From Galbula dea (Eukaryota > Chordata > Aves > Piciformes > Galbulidae): DNA of 64,000 nucleotides. Below, piece by piece: positions 9,901 to 20,837 of the stretch. Within the stretch, counting starts at the first letter, position 1; every line of letters starts with the position of its first letter. A program made the position numbers and the translations under genes. The notes under the pieces are model-generated. The model saw only the letters and a program-made list of their open reading frames with translations, did no database searches and was not told the origin of the DNA. The DNA lies in assembly GCA_013399015.1 (NCBI GenBank), contig VWZX01007386.1, forward strand, positions 575,342 through 639,341. Reading direction: 5' to 3'.

Positions 9901-10994
9901 TTTTACCTTGGCAGTTGGCCAGTAAATATCAGCTCATAATCAGGTAACAATTAGTACAGCCTATACTATACCTGCTTCAAAAGAAGGTGTGCAAACTTAT
10001 TCTGGAGTGACCGTTAACTACTGAATCCTTGTAACTGAAGCTCCATAATGAAATTTGCTTTTATGATCAAACATGCCACATTGGTCTTGCTGTGCATGGA
10101 TTAGGAATGAAAGTTGATTCCTGTATCTAATATGACTTCAAAGAAAATCTTCACATATTTATAACTTCATTATATTTTCACTATATCTCAGCTGTCCTGT
10201 TCCTTGACAGCTCCTTTGCTTCCTACCCAACACCTCACCCTCTACCCCATCCAAAAGATGGAGAAAACAATAGGAAGGTATCTTGACTGTGATAAAACCC
10301 CAAGTCTGTAATGTTTCTGGGGACTATAGCTGCCTAGTCTTTGTTCTGGTTTGGCTTAGTTTGGGCCAACATGGGACTGAAGTGAAGTTTTAAGTTTAAA
10401 TTGTGAGTGAGAGGAAGGGGTTGTTACTGAGCTGCTTTTTCCTTGTGTGAAAGCTTATTTAAAATGCTGAGCTGACAGTTGAGGGTAAAATGGGCTCTTG
10501 ACTTCCACTGTCTTCCTTTTAGATGCAGAACTTTCTGAACTGACATCTTTGGATGACAAAGAAGATCAAATGTGTGGTGCAGAGAGCCGTGAGATGGATC
10601 ACTTCAGTCTTGTTTTTGAAGAATGTAAGTATAAAAAGGCTTTGAAACAGCCATGCAGAGTGTTTCCACATAGCAAGCATTAACATTCTCTGCTCTTTGT
10701 CCAGTGAAGAAAATGAGGGAAAATGTGGATGTGCTGCTTCTGAATCAGCAAAGTCAGCTGCAGGTCCTGCAAGAAATTCAGAAACAACTGAATATACTCC
10801 TCCCAGGCAATGACCTCATTAATTCAAACATTTATGGCTTAGGAGTTCTGCTACTAAGGCAGGCAGCTGCAGGAGCACCTCTTTCTTTGCCCCTTCTTAA
10901 TCCCAGCAGTTTCCCCCGTGAAAATGCCAGTCTCTTATCCCAGTTACCTGCTCTTGGAATTCTGCCTACCACTCATCTCCCAGTCTCTCAGTAA
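6927..10994 (+). CDS. five-finger C2H2 protein with a separately encoded C-terminal coiled-coil tail (4 coding exons)
   Basis: Joining 6927-6987, 8274-8897, 10523-10624 and 10705-10994 gives 1077 nt, 358 residues plus stop. Every junction is GT-AG and phase-compatible. Residues 1-21 are short and basic (KKSRKS). Residues 22-40 are acidic, and residues 61-67 (KKRRSKK) form a nuclear-signal-like basic patch. Fingers start at C86, C114, C142, C170 and C198. The third has lost its second cysteine (C-K-E-Y), and linkers depart from TGEKP (TREKKF, TKERPY, VKKKAF, VNEKPY). Residues 229-262 are acidic, about 266-295 are leucine/glutamine-rich with heptad spacing, and the rest is leucine/proline-rich. 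The protein is probably a nuclear DNA-binding factor that oligomerises through the tail; that role is inference. I recognise no named ortholog. Translation through the exon-3 donor would instead stop two codons later at 8903-8905, giving a tail-less form. Confidence 0.75.
6988..8273 (+). other. intron between the start exon and the finger exon
   Basis: Bounded by GTGAGA and CCATCAG. No KRAB or other domain exon is seen inside. It contains a short GGGAT tandem (7081-7096) and otherwise unremarkable AT-rich sequence. Confidence 0.55.
8274..8897 (+). CDS. finger-encoding exon of the plus-strand zinc-finger gene
   Basis: The acceptor CTTCCTCCATCAG opens the exon, and GCAG|GTAACT closes it in phase 1. 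It encodes the acidic segment and five C2H2 units (8456-8854 region); the third unit lacks its second zinc cysteine. The exon boundary falls ten residues after the last finger histidine, where the reading frame would otherwise hit TGA at 8903-8905. Confidence 0.85.
8921..9291 (+). mobile_element. CR1 LINE 3'-end fragment in the intron
   Basis: This is a recognisable avian CR1 tail. It has GAGGAGATTGAGGGGAGACC, an ATGGCATGAAGTTG stretch, TTCACCCATGGGGTGGTTGG, GAGTTCAAGAAGTGTTTGG and GGCACATGGTGTGATTCTTG, ending in a GGTACT remnant. It is plus-oriented, 5'-truncated, and begins 23 nt after the zinc-finger exon donor. Confidence 0.9.
9292..10522 (+). other. remainder of the intron between finger exon and tail exons
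   Basis: No coding exon seen. It contains a T/G-rich low-complexity stretch at about 9760-9830. A GTTCTGGTTTGGCTTAGTTTG string near 10343 faintly resembles the start of some avian ERVL LTRs but is too short to call. Confidence 0.5.
10523..10624 (+). CDS. tail exon 4 of the plus-strand zinc-finger gene
   Basis: The acceptor TCTTCCTTTTAG and donor GAAT|GTAAGT are both strong. The 102-nt exon encodes an acidic segment (ELSELTSLDD...DHFSLVFEE). Its incoming phase completes an aspartate from the finger exon, and its outgoing phase completes a leucine with the next exon. Confidence 0.7.
10705..10994 (+). CDS. terminal exon of the plus-strand zinc-finger gene (coiled-coil tail)
   Basis: The acceptor CTTTGTCCAG opens the exon and TAA at 10992-10994 ends it. 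Its first 30 residues carry leucine/valine/isoleucine at heptad-like spacing with many glutamines (VLLLNQQSQLQVLQEIQKQL), predicting a coiled coil. The remainder is leucine/proline-rich. The 80-nt intron before it is short, which supports joint splicing with exon 4. Confidence 0.7.
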
Positions 10995-11043
10995 CCTGCA
11001 ACTTCAGCTTGATCATCTCTGTGCACTCAGTGTAGCCAATGAA

Positions 11044-11049
11044 AATAAA
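11044..11049 (+). terminator. candidate poly(A) signal of the plus-strand zinc-finger gene
   Basis: AATAAA 50 nt after the stop codon, with a GT/T-rich stretch downstream (TGTTTTGTACTGTTTT). A second AATAAA at 11626-11631 is an alternative. Confidence 0.45.
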
Positions 11050-13554
11050 CCTGCTGACTGTTTTGTACTGTTTTCTCACTCAGATGTGATCTGTGTTGTG
11101 ATGTTGAAGTTGTGTACCTGTGCAGATGCTGACCATACACTCAGACTTGGAAAGACACATGCCTTGGATGCCTCAGCAAACACCAGCTGATCAAATCTTC
11201 TGCCCATTCATTTGTTGCACCATGCATTTTGGCCAGTAATGTGTTTTGTCAAGGCAGCTCAAGAGATCTTGATCACTGAGGTGTAGTTCAGTGCTACATC
11301 CAGATAAAGGATAATGCATAAAACTTCAGCATATTTCTCTGGCTGGTGTCTTTAAATTGTACTTGGGCAGTTGGACCTCTCCTAATGAGCTGAAGCTAGA
11401 GATAAAATCAGGGATGCTTTAAGCAACTCCTGTTAACTCTTGATTTATAATAGAGGTAAGCAACATGCTTCTGTAGAGGTGTCTGATTTAACTATACTTC
11501 AATTATGAGCATCTGCTTGCAAAAGCTTCCTTCCTTCAGGAAGGCTTTACATTAAGTGACCTTAGTTGATTCTTGGGCCAGCATCAGTACTAAAGGTACA
11601 AAAATATTTTCTGGTTTTGGTTTAAAATAAACAACTTTGCCTCCTCCAAAAAAACCCCAACCCAACCTACCAAAAAAAACCAAACCNCTAGTACTTCACA
11701 AGGAAAATCCAAATAGGTTTATAGGACACTCTGTTCTTTTGTTCAAAGTTGAATTCCCTGGAGTCTGTTTTTAGATTCTCTGTCATATCCTGTTTGGATT
11801 ACTACATGTTGTTGACTGTTATGCCTTAGTTTATTGGGGTAGGACTGGGATAAATCACTATGGTTTGGGGAAGGAGTAGCTCAGGTTTTGTTGGTGGCAG
11901 TGCAGTGATGTCAGTTTCTGGTTGAAAGCTAAAACTCTGTGGGGTCAGGTGTGACTGTGTGTGAGAATACAGACTCTGAAAATCACACACTGCTTCTTCC
12001 TGTGTAGGATTTTGTATTAGTCTTAACTCAGTAGGCTGTTTCTTTAAGCCAAACTGGGAGGCATTAAAGGACATTCCTTCAATGTGAATATGTAACAGAA
12101 TGTTTGGAGTTTGTTTTCCACCAGTTCATCATCTCAGTCATGTGGCTCTACACTTAGAGAGCTCCAGTAAGAGTTGCAGATATTCTAAGGAAACAGTGGG
12201 GAGCTGTTCATAATTTCTTGGAAGTTTAATTTCATTTTGCTTAGAAGCAGAAGCTGCTCTTGGAAGCAATGGTTGAAGTTTGTATTTGAAAAAATGTTAA
12301 ATATTAAAACATTGCATTCTTGTTAGAAATGAGTCTTTACTGAGCTTTTGTCCTGTAGAATAAAGTGCACCAGTGCACCTGCCTGCTTTTCCCTCCAGTG
12401 TGTAGATCAAAGTGCCATTATCACAGCATAGAGGCATCTCAAGTGGGTTAATGTACTGCCTTGTCCCCCTCTTAGGAGGCAATTAGTTCCCAAATCCTAT
12501 CTGGAAGGTAGTGAAGGATACATGCATCTTTGATCATGGACATGGGCTTCCTTTCTAATCTGTCTCTGTGTTTTGGGCACAATTTTGTATCAGCACAGCT
12601 GAAGTGGTACAGGTGCCTGGAGGGGGAAATTCTGTACTAATGCTGTGTTTGAGCTGTCAGATGTCCTACAACTGGTATTCAGTTGCTGAACAAGTTCCTT
12701 AGATCTTGGTTGCTCTTTCTGAGAACTAGTCTTGTAAGGCTTGGTTGTCAGGCTGTTGTGTATGACACAGTTGAAATCAGTGGCAGAAGATGTTCATTTT
12801 TTGCTAGTAGCATTCACACAGGATGCCAAATGGTATAAAATACACTCCCATTTTCCCACTTCAGTGCTGTCATTCAAAGAATTACATATGCATAGCTGTG
12901 GCCAAGCTCCTGCTTATTGAGGAAGTGGTTACAGGTTTTGGTTTTGCCCTGTTTTGGGAAATATTCAGTCCCATATTTGTTCATTACTCTGATTTACCAT
13001 TAGTTTACTTGATCCCTCTCTTCCACTTCTCATCAGTTCCAAACCCACCTCCTGTGTCATCTGCTTGTTGTTGTGTTTGCCTTGTAGTATTTGGTCTGCA
13101 AGGTTCCCAGAAGGTTTATAAACAACAGCTTCAAACAAATAATTGTTGACTGTAATAACATAATCTGATAAGTTTAGGGGACTGTTTTCTTCATGTGAAA
13201 TTACTCCTATTGTTATTTCTCCTGTTTATATACTGTTATGAATCCAGGATTTAAACATTAAAGTAATGAGAAGTGCAAGAGGAAAATGGGTTCATTTACA
13301 GCAGGTTCTTGGAACCAGGCACAACTGAAATAAGCAGGAACAAATGAATCAATAATCCAATAGCAAGGTAGTATCATCCTGAAAGCAAGTAGATTTTTCT
13401 TCCAAAGAGCAATTAGCATTTTAGCAGCTGAAATTAGAAGAGAAGCAGAACTGAAGGAAATCTGGATAGTCATTGGCAATCTAGAGCCTAAAACAAGCAG
13501 AGTAAATATCATCCCTGCTAATAATCTTTCATCTGCAACACATTCCTTTTGCTT

Positions 13555-13690
13555 GTGTGTGGTTGGGGGTGTTTTGGTTTTGAGAGGTCTTGGATGTTTG
13601 GGGTTTTTTGTTTGATCTTTTTGGTGTGGTTTTTGGTTGTATTTTGGTTGTGTGGTTTGGTGGGGTTTTTGGTTTTCTTTGGGCTTTTTT
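13555..13690. repeat. T/G-rich low-complexity tract
   Basis: Irregular GGTTTT/TTGG repeats on the plus strand, giving a spurious open frame rich in Phe, Leu, Val and Gly. Confidence 0.6.
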
Positions 13691-16494
13691 TGTCGTCTTT
13701 TTCTGTCCCTAGGAATATGTGGACCTTGAGAGTTTTAAGTAGGTCAAATAAAAATCTTAATTATTTCTCCCAGTCAAGTTTCATTTCAGTTCTTTCTTCT
13801 CTGAAGCCCAGCTGATCTTTGAAGCTCAGCTCAGCTGTTTATCAGCATCTATTGACTAAACAAAACCAAAACCAACACAAAACTAGAAAGAAAACCAGCC
13901 TTGCTGTATAGGTCTCAGCTAAAGTAGGAAATGAGCATAACTCAACATGAGAATTTACGGGTTAGGGAATCGGGGGTTTTTTTAAGTGAACTCTAAGTAA
14001 TTTGCCTTTACCCATTCACTTTAATTCTTGCATGGATTCAATGCACTTATACTCTCACACACATGTGAAATCACAAACACCAAGATATATCTGTGGAAGC
14101 ATGGCCTGGCCCCAGACACATGCCTGCAGCGTGGAGGCACAGGGATGGTGGGTATCAAGTTCTCATCATGTATCTTGGGTTCTCCTTGAGCAGAGGTGAG
14201 GACTGCTCTTTTGACTTGGTTTTTGTGCCCTGTGGCAGTAGATGTTGACTGGGATTTTTTCTCTCAGTATCTTGTCTCACTTCTCATAAGTTATAGGCAA
14301 AATTCTTGAATTTCACAGTTCTTCTGTTTCTTTATGTGGACATCTGATAGACCCAGTCCTGTTCTCCATTTTCTTGTTAGCTTATCTGTGGATAAATGTG
14401 TTCCTCTTCATTTTGCTGTCATTTGCAAGAAAGGACACAGGTGGCACTGTCAAAACACACCAAATGTAAAAGAGAAGGTGTTTTAAGCACCTAAAATGAA
14501 ACAAAAGCACACTGTTTCTAAAGTTTGGGGTTTTTTTTCCTACAAGTGGCATCATGACTTGTTACAATGCTTTTTTTTTTTTTCTTCCATGACATGATGG
14601 AAGTATTGGCAGGTAGCCTCAGGAGTGATGGAGTGGTGTCAGCACAGAGGCTTACATCTTCTGCTAAAAGGAATGACAGGTTTTGATGCAGTGATAAGAT
14701 GTGCACACTCTTATCTGATTATCTACATTATGTTGATCTTCTCTGTGAACCTGACTGCTTGCAACAAGTTCTTTCCTGCAGCTGCTTCATAGGCAGTATG
14801 ATGGTAACTAGACAAGAATGTCATCCTGTCAAAGCAGGTGGGTTTCTTTCTCAACACCATTAAATATCTGGGTGCTGGAGGCAGGAGAATTGGGAGGATT
14901 CTGAAGATGTGTGAGACTTCTCCTTAAGGCATATATCTGTTAAAATCTTTCAGTTGAAGGACAAGATAAACATTCACTGTTGTCATTTCTCTGGTACCCA
15001 AGACGCTGAGAAAAGCCATGATGTCCTGGCATGTAGGAAGAGTCTTCTTAATGTCAGACAATAACTACCATCATATTCAAGTCAATTTTCTGAGCAGTTG
15101 GGCTGTGCAGTCTAAGTTCAGCATCCTCAACTGTGGCCTTCTCAGTCAACTTTCTCAATGCAGGCCAGTGTTCACAGCCTGGTCTGTTTTTCTTCCAAGG
15201 CTTTTCCCTGCTCTGAAGTGTTTGCCAGTTATAAACTAGACAGACCCCTTTCCACTTCCATGGGGAAGTTGGAGGTCATTTGGATAAGCAGAGCAGAGCA
15301 TGGAAGTGTTCCCACTCCCCTTCTCCACCTCCCATCATCATAAGTGTTGCTGGAGGAGGAGAAGATGCAAGTGTCCTGTCTGCTACACAGCAATGGCACA
15401 AGCCCAGCTGGGGAAAGCAGCTGCTTGTTCAGGACAGCTAAGAGCCATAGCATTTAGCATCCATCTGGTGGAGGAAGCCAGTTACCAAGACCATCTTCAA
15501 GCCAAAACCTGCTGAAAACTCCAGACAGAAAACCTAGACCCTTTGTGAACCACTAGCAGCAGAAAGTGACCTCAGTAGACACATTGTCATGTATGTCAGG
15601 ACAGAAGAGATTGCTGTGGAGAGTTAACCCTGCACACAGGTTGCTGTGGTCACAAGTGGGGCTGGGGCATAGATGGCTGAGGAGGAGACCTGGAAAGTCC
15701 TGCATTGCTGTTCTTCAGCTTCCATTCAAGTCTGATGTCTTGGCAGGTTAGTGTAGGGCTTGAAGTGGGTGATTTTTTTAGACATGCTGAAATTTAGACA
15801 TGCAACTGCCAATCTGACATCCCTGCTAGCAAGTGCCTTCTCTGGAATATGGCTAAACTCTGTAGGAAATGCATGAAGCAGTTACTGGAAAGAATGACTT
15901 CAGTAATAGCACAGTCTCCTCTCCCTGAGGTGTCTGAACCACTGAACCAGGTTTTGAACAATGCCCATTTTCTTCTTCCTTTCCTTCCTTGCTTTTCCTG
16001 TGAATCCCTGTTGGTGGCATAATGACACCACCTTTCTTTAAGAGGGAGATAACATAGAAGGATCCTGCAGTTGTGTCATGTAAAAAGCTACAAAAGGCTT
16101 AGGTTGCCAAAATTGGTGTGCTGAAGTAAATTCCACTGTTATCTAGGGATAAATGTGTAATTAATTGGTTTTTTCCCTTTATAATTAGACATCTGTAGAC
16201 ATTTATGGAAATACATAACTGAATTGGAGAGAGGAAAAGTGCACTTCTGACAATGACAAAATGCCCATGCCACACCAGGTCTCAAGCCTGCTTCTCTGCA
16301 GTTGTGCCATTCAGCCAGAGCAAGGTTCATGTGTCTAGTCAGGGCTAGCCTGGCAGGAAAGGAAAAGTTTGGCTGTGCTGTCCTCTGTAAAAGGGGAAGA
16401 ATAAAGGAGAGCAGGAGGAGTGTGGGGAAATGAGAGTGTTTGTCACAACCTAGGGGTTTAATTTATCATCTAAATGTTGGAGTACATTGTGTGC

Positions 16495-16600
16495 TTTTTA
16501 ACTTTGTAGATGACATCAGGCTGGCAGTGGGAGCTGAAATGTTAGAGGCTATGATTAGAGTTTGAAATGACCTTCATGGATTGGGAAGAATGCCCTGAAG
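16495..16600 (+). mobile_element. possible degenerate CR1 LINE fragment (RT region)
   Basis: The plus strand at 16505-16533 reads as F-V-D-D-I-R-L-A, resembling the F-A-D-D-T-K-L block of LINE reverse transcriptases, followed by a decayed stretch with a stop. Identity is inferred from this one motif. Confidence 0.35.
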
Positions 16601-19600
16601 ACCTTGGAGCTAATTCTCTACAGAGATATTCAGGCTTGGTGCTGAGGTGGAAATAATGAGCTGCAGAGCTGCAAGAGGGGAGCTGAGGTAAGGAGGCCTT
16701 GAAAGGGCTGATGGGAGAAAAAGAGTGTGTGACAAAGCTGGAATTGAGTGGTGGAAGGAGAGGAAAAAAACCCTGGAAAGGTGATTACAGTGTTTGGTAA
16801 CTCAGGGTAACCTGAACTGAACTGAAGCCAACTGCTGTGCTTAGCTCTCATCTTACTGTCAACACACGGTGACCCCACAAGCTTCACTGTGGAGATAAAC
16901 TTAGAGAAACTGAGCATAGACTGAATACTTTTGCAGGTGTTGCTGCACCATGGATAAGGTTGCATCACAGAATTCAGTTTCACCAGGGTTTGTTGATTCT
17001 CACCATATAAAAATACAAACCACTATTCTTCCTCATAGCAAAGGAGAAACTTGGAGCCTCTGGTTTTTTCCTATGGTAATATAATTTAAAATATTAATCA
17101 ATATAATACAAAGCCAATGCAAGATTACAATGTATTTTTCAAGACAGCATAGTAGCATGTGTGGCTCAAGAGTGCCCAGAAGCAGTCATTTGACTGACTT
17201 GTTGGACTAGGTACAAATAGATGTAATTTTCTGTAGAGCTGCTGCCTAGCTAGTTCCTTATGCATGTGAATGTCTGCTACATCCTGAAATTGGCTTGTGA
17301 GCTTTGTCTGAGGAGCTCCCATCAGAGGATGCAGCCATTTCTATGGAAAGTCAGTCCTGCAATGTGATGAGTAACTTCAAATGTTTTTGTCTTGGGCCAC
17401 TGTGGTATTTGGGAACTGCAACCCTGGCTACTTCCCAGCCTACAGTAGGGTCACAGATACAGAGGATTATGTGTCCTGCACAGCTCCCTGGAGGTTCCTC
17501 ATTGCTGCTGCTGAGGCAGGCAACTGACTTTCTGAGACCTTAAGAAATCCAAGAGGGTGGAGGGATAGGCTCCTGGAGTATAGCAAGGGCTTTGGAGGAT
17601 GTCTTCTCTTCTTGTCCCTCCCTGTGATGCTGCAAGGTCTAGAGGTGTCTAGGCTCAGAGGAGGAACATGTTTTCTAGTTCCCCCTCCTTCACTCAGTCA
17701 GCTTGGATGGAGTAGTTCTGGGAGGAGTTGTTCAGATGTGTTTGGAACATCATGATGCACGAAATTAGAAATTGTCCTGTGCTCTGGCTTGCTTAGAGAT
17801 GAGCTGGATTTCATATGACAGCATTGTAGTTGGGTTAGTGCTCTGCCAAGCCAAGACTAGTATCTACTGCCAACAGAGCTGACAGCTCTTTTAGAGCTAG
17901 GTGGTATAGCTAGAATCACAAAGAGGGTGGCCCTGGCTCCCATGGGATCTGGGCTTTCTTAATTGAACTGTGTGGGAGCAGAGCTGTGCTTACTTGGCTG
18001 TCAGACTCATGGTGACTCCAGTCATCTTAATTCAGGCAGTTATGAAGTGTGAGACCTGTGGGGTTTATTCTTCATGACCAACAGTAACTTCTGGTTGCCC
18101 TCAGTTGAGGGACATGGGGACAATTGGCTGGGATCCCTTCTCTTTGAAACCTGGGGCTGTTTCTGTCATCTAAGCTATGGTGTATCCAATAAGGATTGAT
18201 TCTCCTACATTATTACAGCATTTTCCTTTCCCCTGATTTGCTTCTTTTAGAAAATGAATAGTAATTCTGTTTTCCTAGTTTATTTAATAGATTATTTTTG
18301 GCTTGATAATACTATCTTGTCAGAATATTGGAAGAAAAGCTTTAAATATTGAAGTCTGCAGGTTGACCTTTGAGTCTTGGTTCTTTAGAATGAATTTGAA
18401 CTTTCTTGGTGATGGCTTTAATTCATTGATGCATCTTAATGGAAAATTGATTTTTTTTCTTCTCTCTAAAGATCACATTTACATCAAAAAAAAAAGAGGA
18501 ACATGTTATCTTAAAAGATTTGCTAGCAAAATGGAAACAGTGTCTTTGTATGCCTTAGGTTTCAGGATTTGAAATCATTTTCATTAAGGAAAGGCTCATG
18601 GTAATGCTGTGACTTTTTCTCTCATTAAATTCTTTGCTGCATTACAGTGAGGTGAGAGGTTATTGCTAGACATTATCTATTCTTGCTTTACAGAATACCA
18701 GCATCATGAGGTGCTTTCTCTGTCCTTTATTTTCAAAACTAGTGGGGCTGAAAGGCTTTCTTCTATGGCTGTTCTCTAAAAACAAACAAACCCCAGAAAC
18801 AACAAACAAAAAGCTCTCAACATAGTTCTTTTTTTTCTTATTGGACTAGGACACATAGTATAAATCCTACACAGCCTAGAGTGAAACTGGCAAAATGCCA
18901 TTTTGGTGAAAAAGCATCATTATAAAGTCAATACTACTAAGAATGCCATTAACTTGCAAAGAAGAGGGAGAAAATAGTTGTCTGATCTGAATAGCATGCA
19001 ACAGATTTTGGTTTTCATGCAAAATTCTGTTAGGCAAGAGTGGAATAAGGTTGTGGTGGTCATAGCAGTAGCAGGAAGATGATGCAATGATTGAGACAAA
19101 CCCATGCCTTTTATCTGTAGTCTCTCACTGCAGGCTGGGGCAGCTTCTCTCTCCTTTCTCTCCATACCCTTGCTTTTGCTTTAGCCATGGACCATCAAGT
19201 GGATTTTCTGGGGAGTGAGAAACATCAAGGTCAGGCCTCTTTCTTCTCCTCTCACAGTGAAGCTGGGATGAACCCATTTTATTCTTGGTCCAAACACACC
19301 TCAGGGTCTCTGTGGACCCTGTCCGCTTTCTCTTTTCTGATGCAGAAGGTTCTCTTACCATAAATTGTAATCAAAATGTTTCAAGATTGGGGGGTGGGGT
19401 AGTGGAACAGATTTTGAGGAGAGGGGAAATTTGGGAGCTACATGATGTCTAGAAGAATGTGGAAAATGTGAAGTTGGGGTAGCAGAAGTATTGTTGTCCT
19501 GCTGAGCACTGGATGAAGCTCAGATAATCTACCTACCATGAATCTTGGTGAAGTGCTGGGGAATGAGCCAAGATCCAGCAGGCCAGCAAGGGGCAATGGG

Positions 19601-19620
19601 AGTGGCCTGGTGGTAGGCTG

Positions 19621-19638
19621 TGCATTTGCATTTGCATT
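19621..19638. repeat. three-unit TGCATT repeat with overlapping octamer motifs
   Basis: TGCATT occurs three times in a row, creating two overlapping ATTTGCAT sites (19624-19631, 19630-19637), the POU/Oct octamer. Function is not shown. Confidence 0.6.
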
Positions 19639-20519
19639 TGAAAACAGAATTGCTGCTGCAGCCAAGGGAATGGAGCTGTTTGATTTCAAGCTCTTCCAAT
19701 ACAGAGAGCTGAAACATTTACTAGACTAAAGCTTTAATGTTAAAATATAAACGCTTTCTTCTACAAAGATTTGATAGTGGAGACCTCTGAGGGATGTGAC
19801 ATTCTTTTTTGTCTACAAACACAGTGATAGAGCCTGAACTCAGATCTTGAGACAGTGCCTTTGCTTTGGGCAGCTGGAAGTTTTTCACCATCGACGTTCC
19901 CAACTGTGAAGATTTTATTTCAGCAAGAAAGATGATTTTGATACTTAGCTGTCTTCCTCACAGAACTGGGAAAAGGTAAGAACTGTTCTACTTATAAAAC
20001 AAACAAACTAAATCTGCACTGTTACATTTCTCAAAGGCAGCTCTTTGCCAAGACAACTTTCTAGTTAGTCCTGCTACTTCTCAAGGTGATTTCATTATCA
20101 TACTGTGCCACTGCTTCCAAATGACCTTGGAAACATCATTTGAAGTACAGTGAAGTGTTTGTGATAGACTTAGAATGTTCTTGGCAATCCTGACAACTGC
20201 TAGATTAAGAACTTAACCCAGCATCCTGAAGTATTATTGTGTACCCTCCTTGGAAGTATCCATATAAACCATGATTATTTTCCACCCACACATATCTATG
20301 CAATAACAACCTTAAATGTTTCTTGCTGTATGGGGGAGTATTGAACTAAAAGCATACCATAGTTCCCTGGACTTTTAAAGCTCTTTATGCTGTAAGAGCC
20401 TTACACTGTTACCACCAAGTGCAATTTAAAGTTCTAAGCTTGTTAAACTAAGAATTTGGGGTAATATTCTCAGGTACAAATAGTATGTTGGTCAGGAAGT
20501 TGGTTCGTTTGTCCTTGCT

Positions 20520-20770
20520 GAAGACACGTCCCTGTCACTTTCTGGAGGACACTTCTCCGAGATGGACCCTTTCAGGTCGTATATGTCTGAGTTAAAGTCT
20601 CACAGGCATGACTTAGAAAATTTGGGATTTCCCCCAATTTCCTTTTTCCCCCTCTCCCTGCCCATGCAGCCGCTCCTGGTGCTGCGAGCTGCCTGTAGGT
20701 GGGGCTGCCGCTCCAGGCAGGCTGGGACACGGGCGGCTGCGGTACAGATGCAGCCTGTGCTGAACTGCAA
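20520..20770. other. isolated GC- and CpG-rich patch
   Basis: About 250 bp with roughly ten CpG dinucleotides in an otherwise CpG-poor, AT-rich stretch. It has no recognisable domain-coding frame or repeat terminus. It could be a small regulatory island or an unrecognised inserted element. Confidence 0.4.
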
Positions 20771-20837
20771 AGGCCAAGCATGTATTCATCTCCCTTAGCA
20801 ACTTAAGCGATGCAAAGTGAGCATAGTTTTAAAATAT

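Larger units (their letters stand above)
11050..20519. other. intergenic region without recognisable genes
   Basis: I find no paired splice sites, domain-bearing frames or RNA genes. It contains T/G-rich low-complexity sequence (about 13555-13690), several short A or T runs, one ambiguous base at 11687, a possible old CR1 fragment near 16495-16600 and a TGCATT triplet repeat at 19621-19638. Some may be 3' UTR of the plus-strand zinc-finger gene. Confidence 0.45.

Noticed and set aside
10342..10440. String resembling the 5' start of an avian ERVL LTR
   Set aside because: Only about 20 bases resemble it and no TATA, poly(A) signal or second end is found.
11687..11687. Single ambiguous base in a C/A-rich tract
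   Set aside because: An assembly ambiguity beside homopolymers, not biology.
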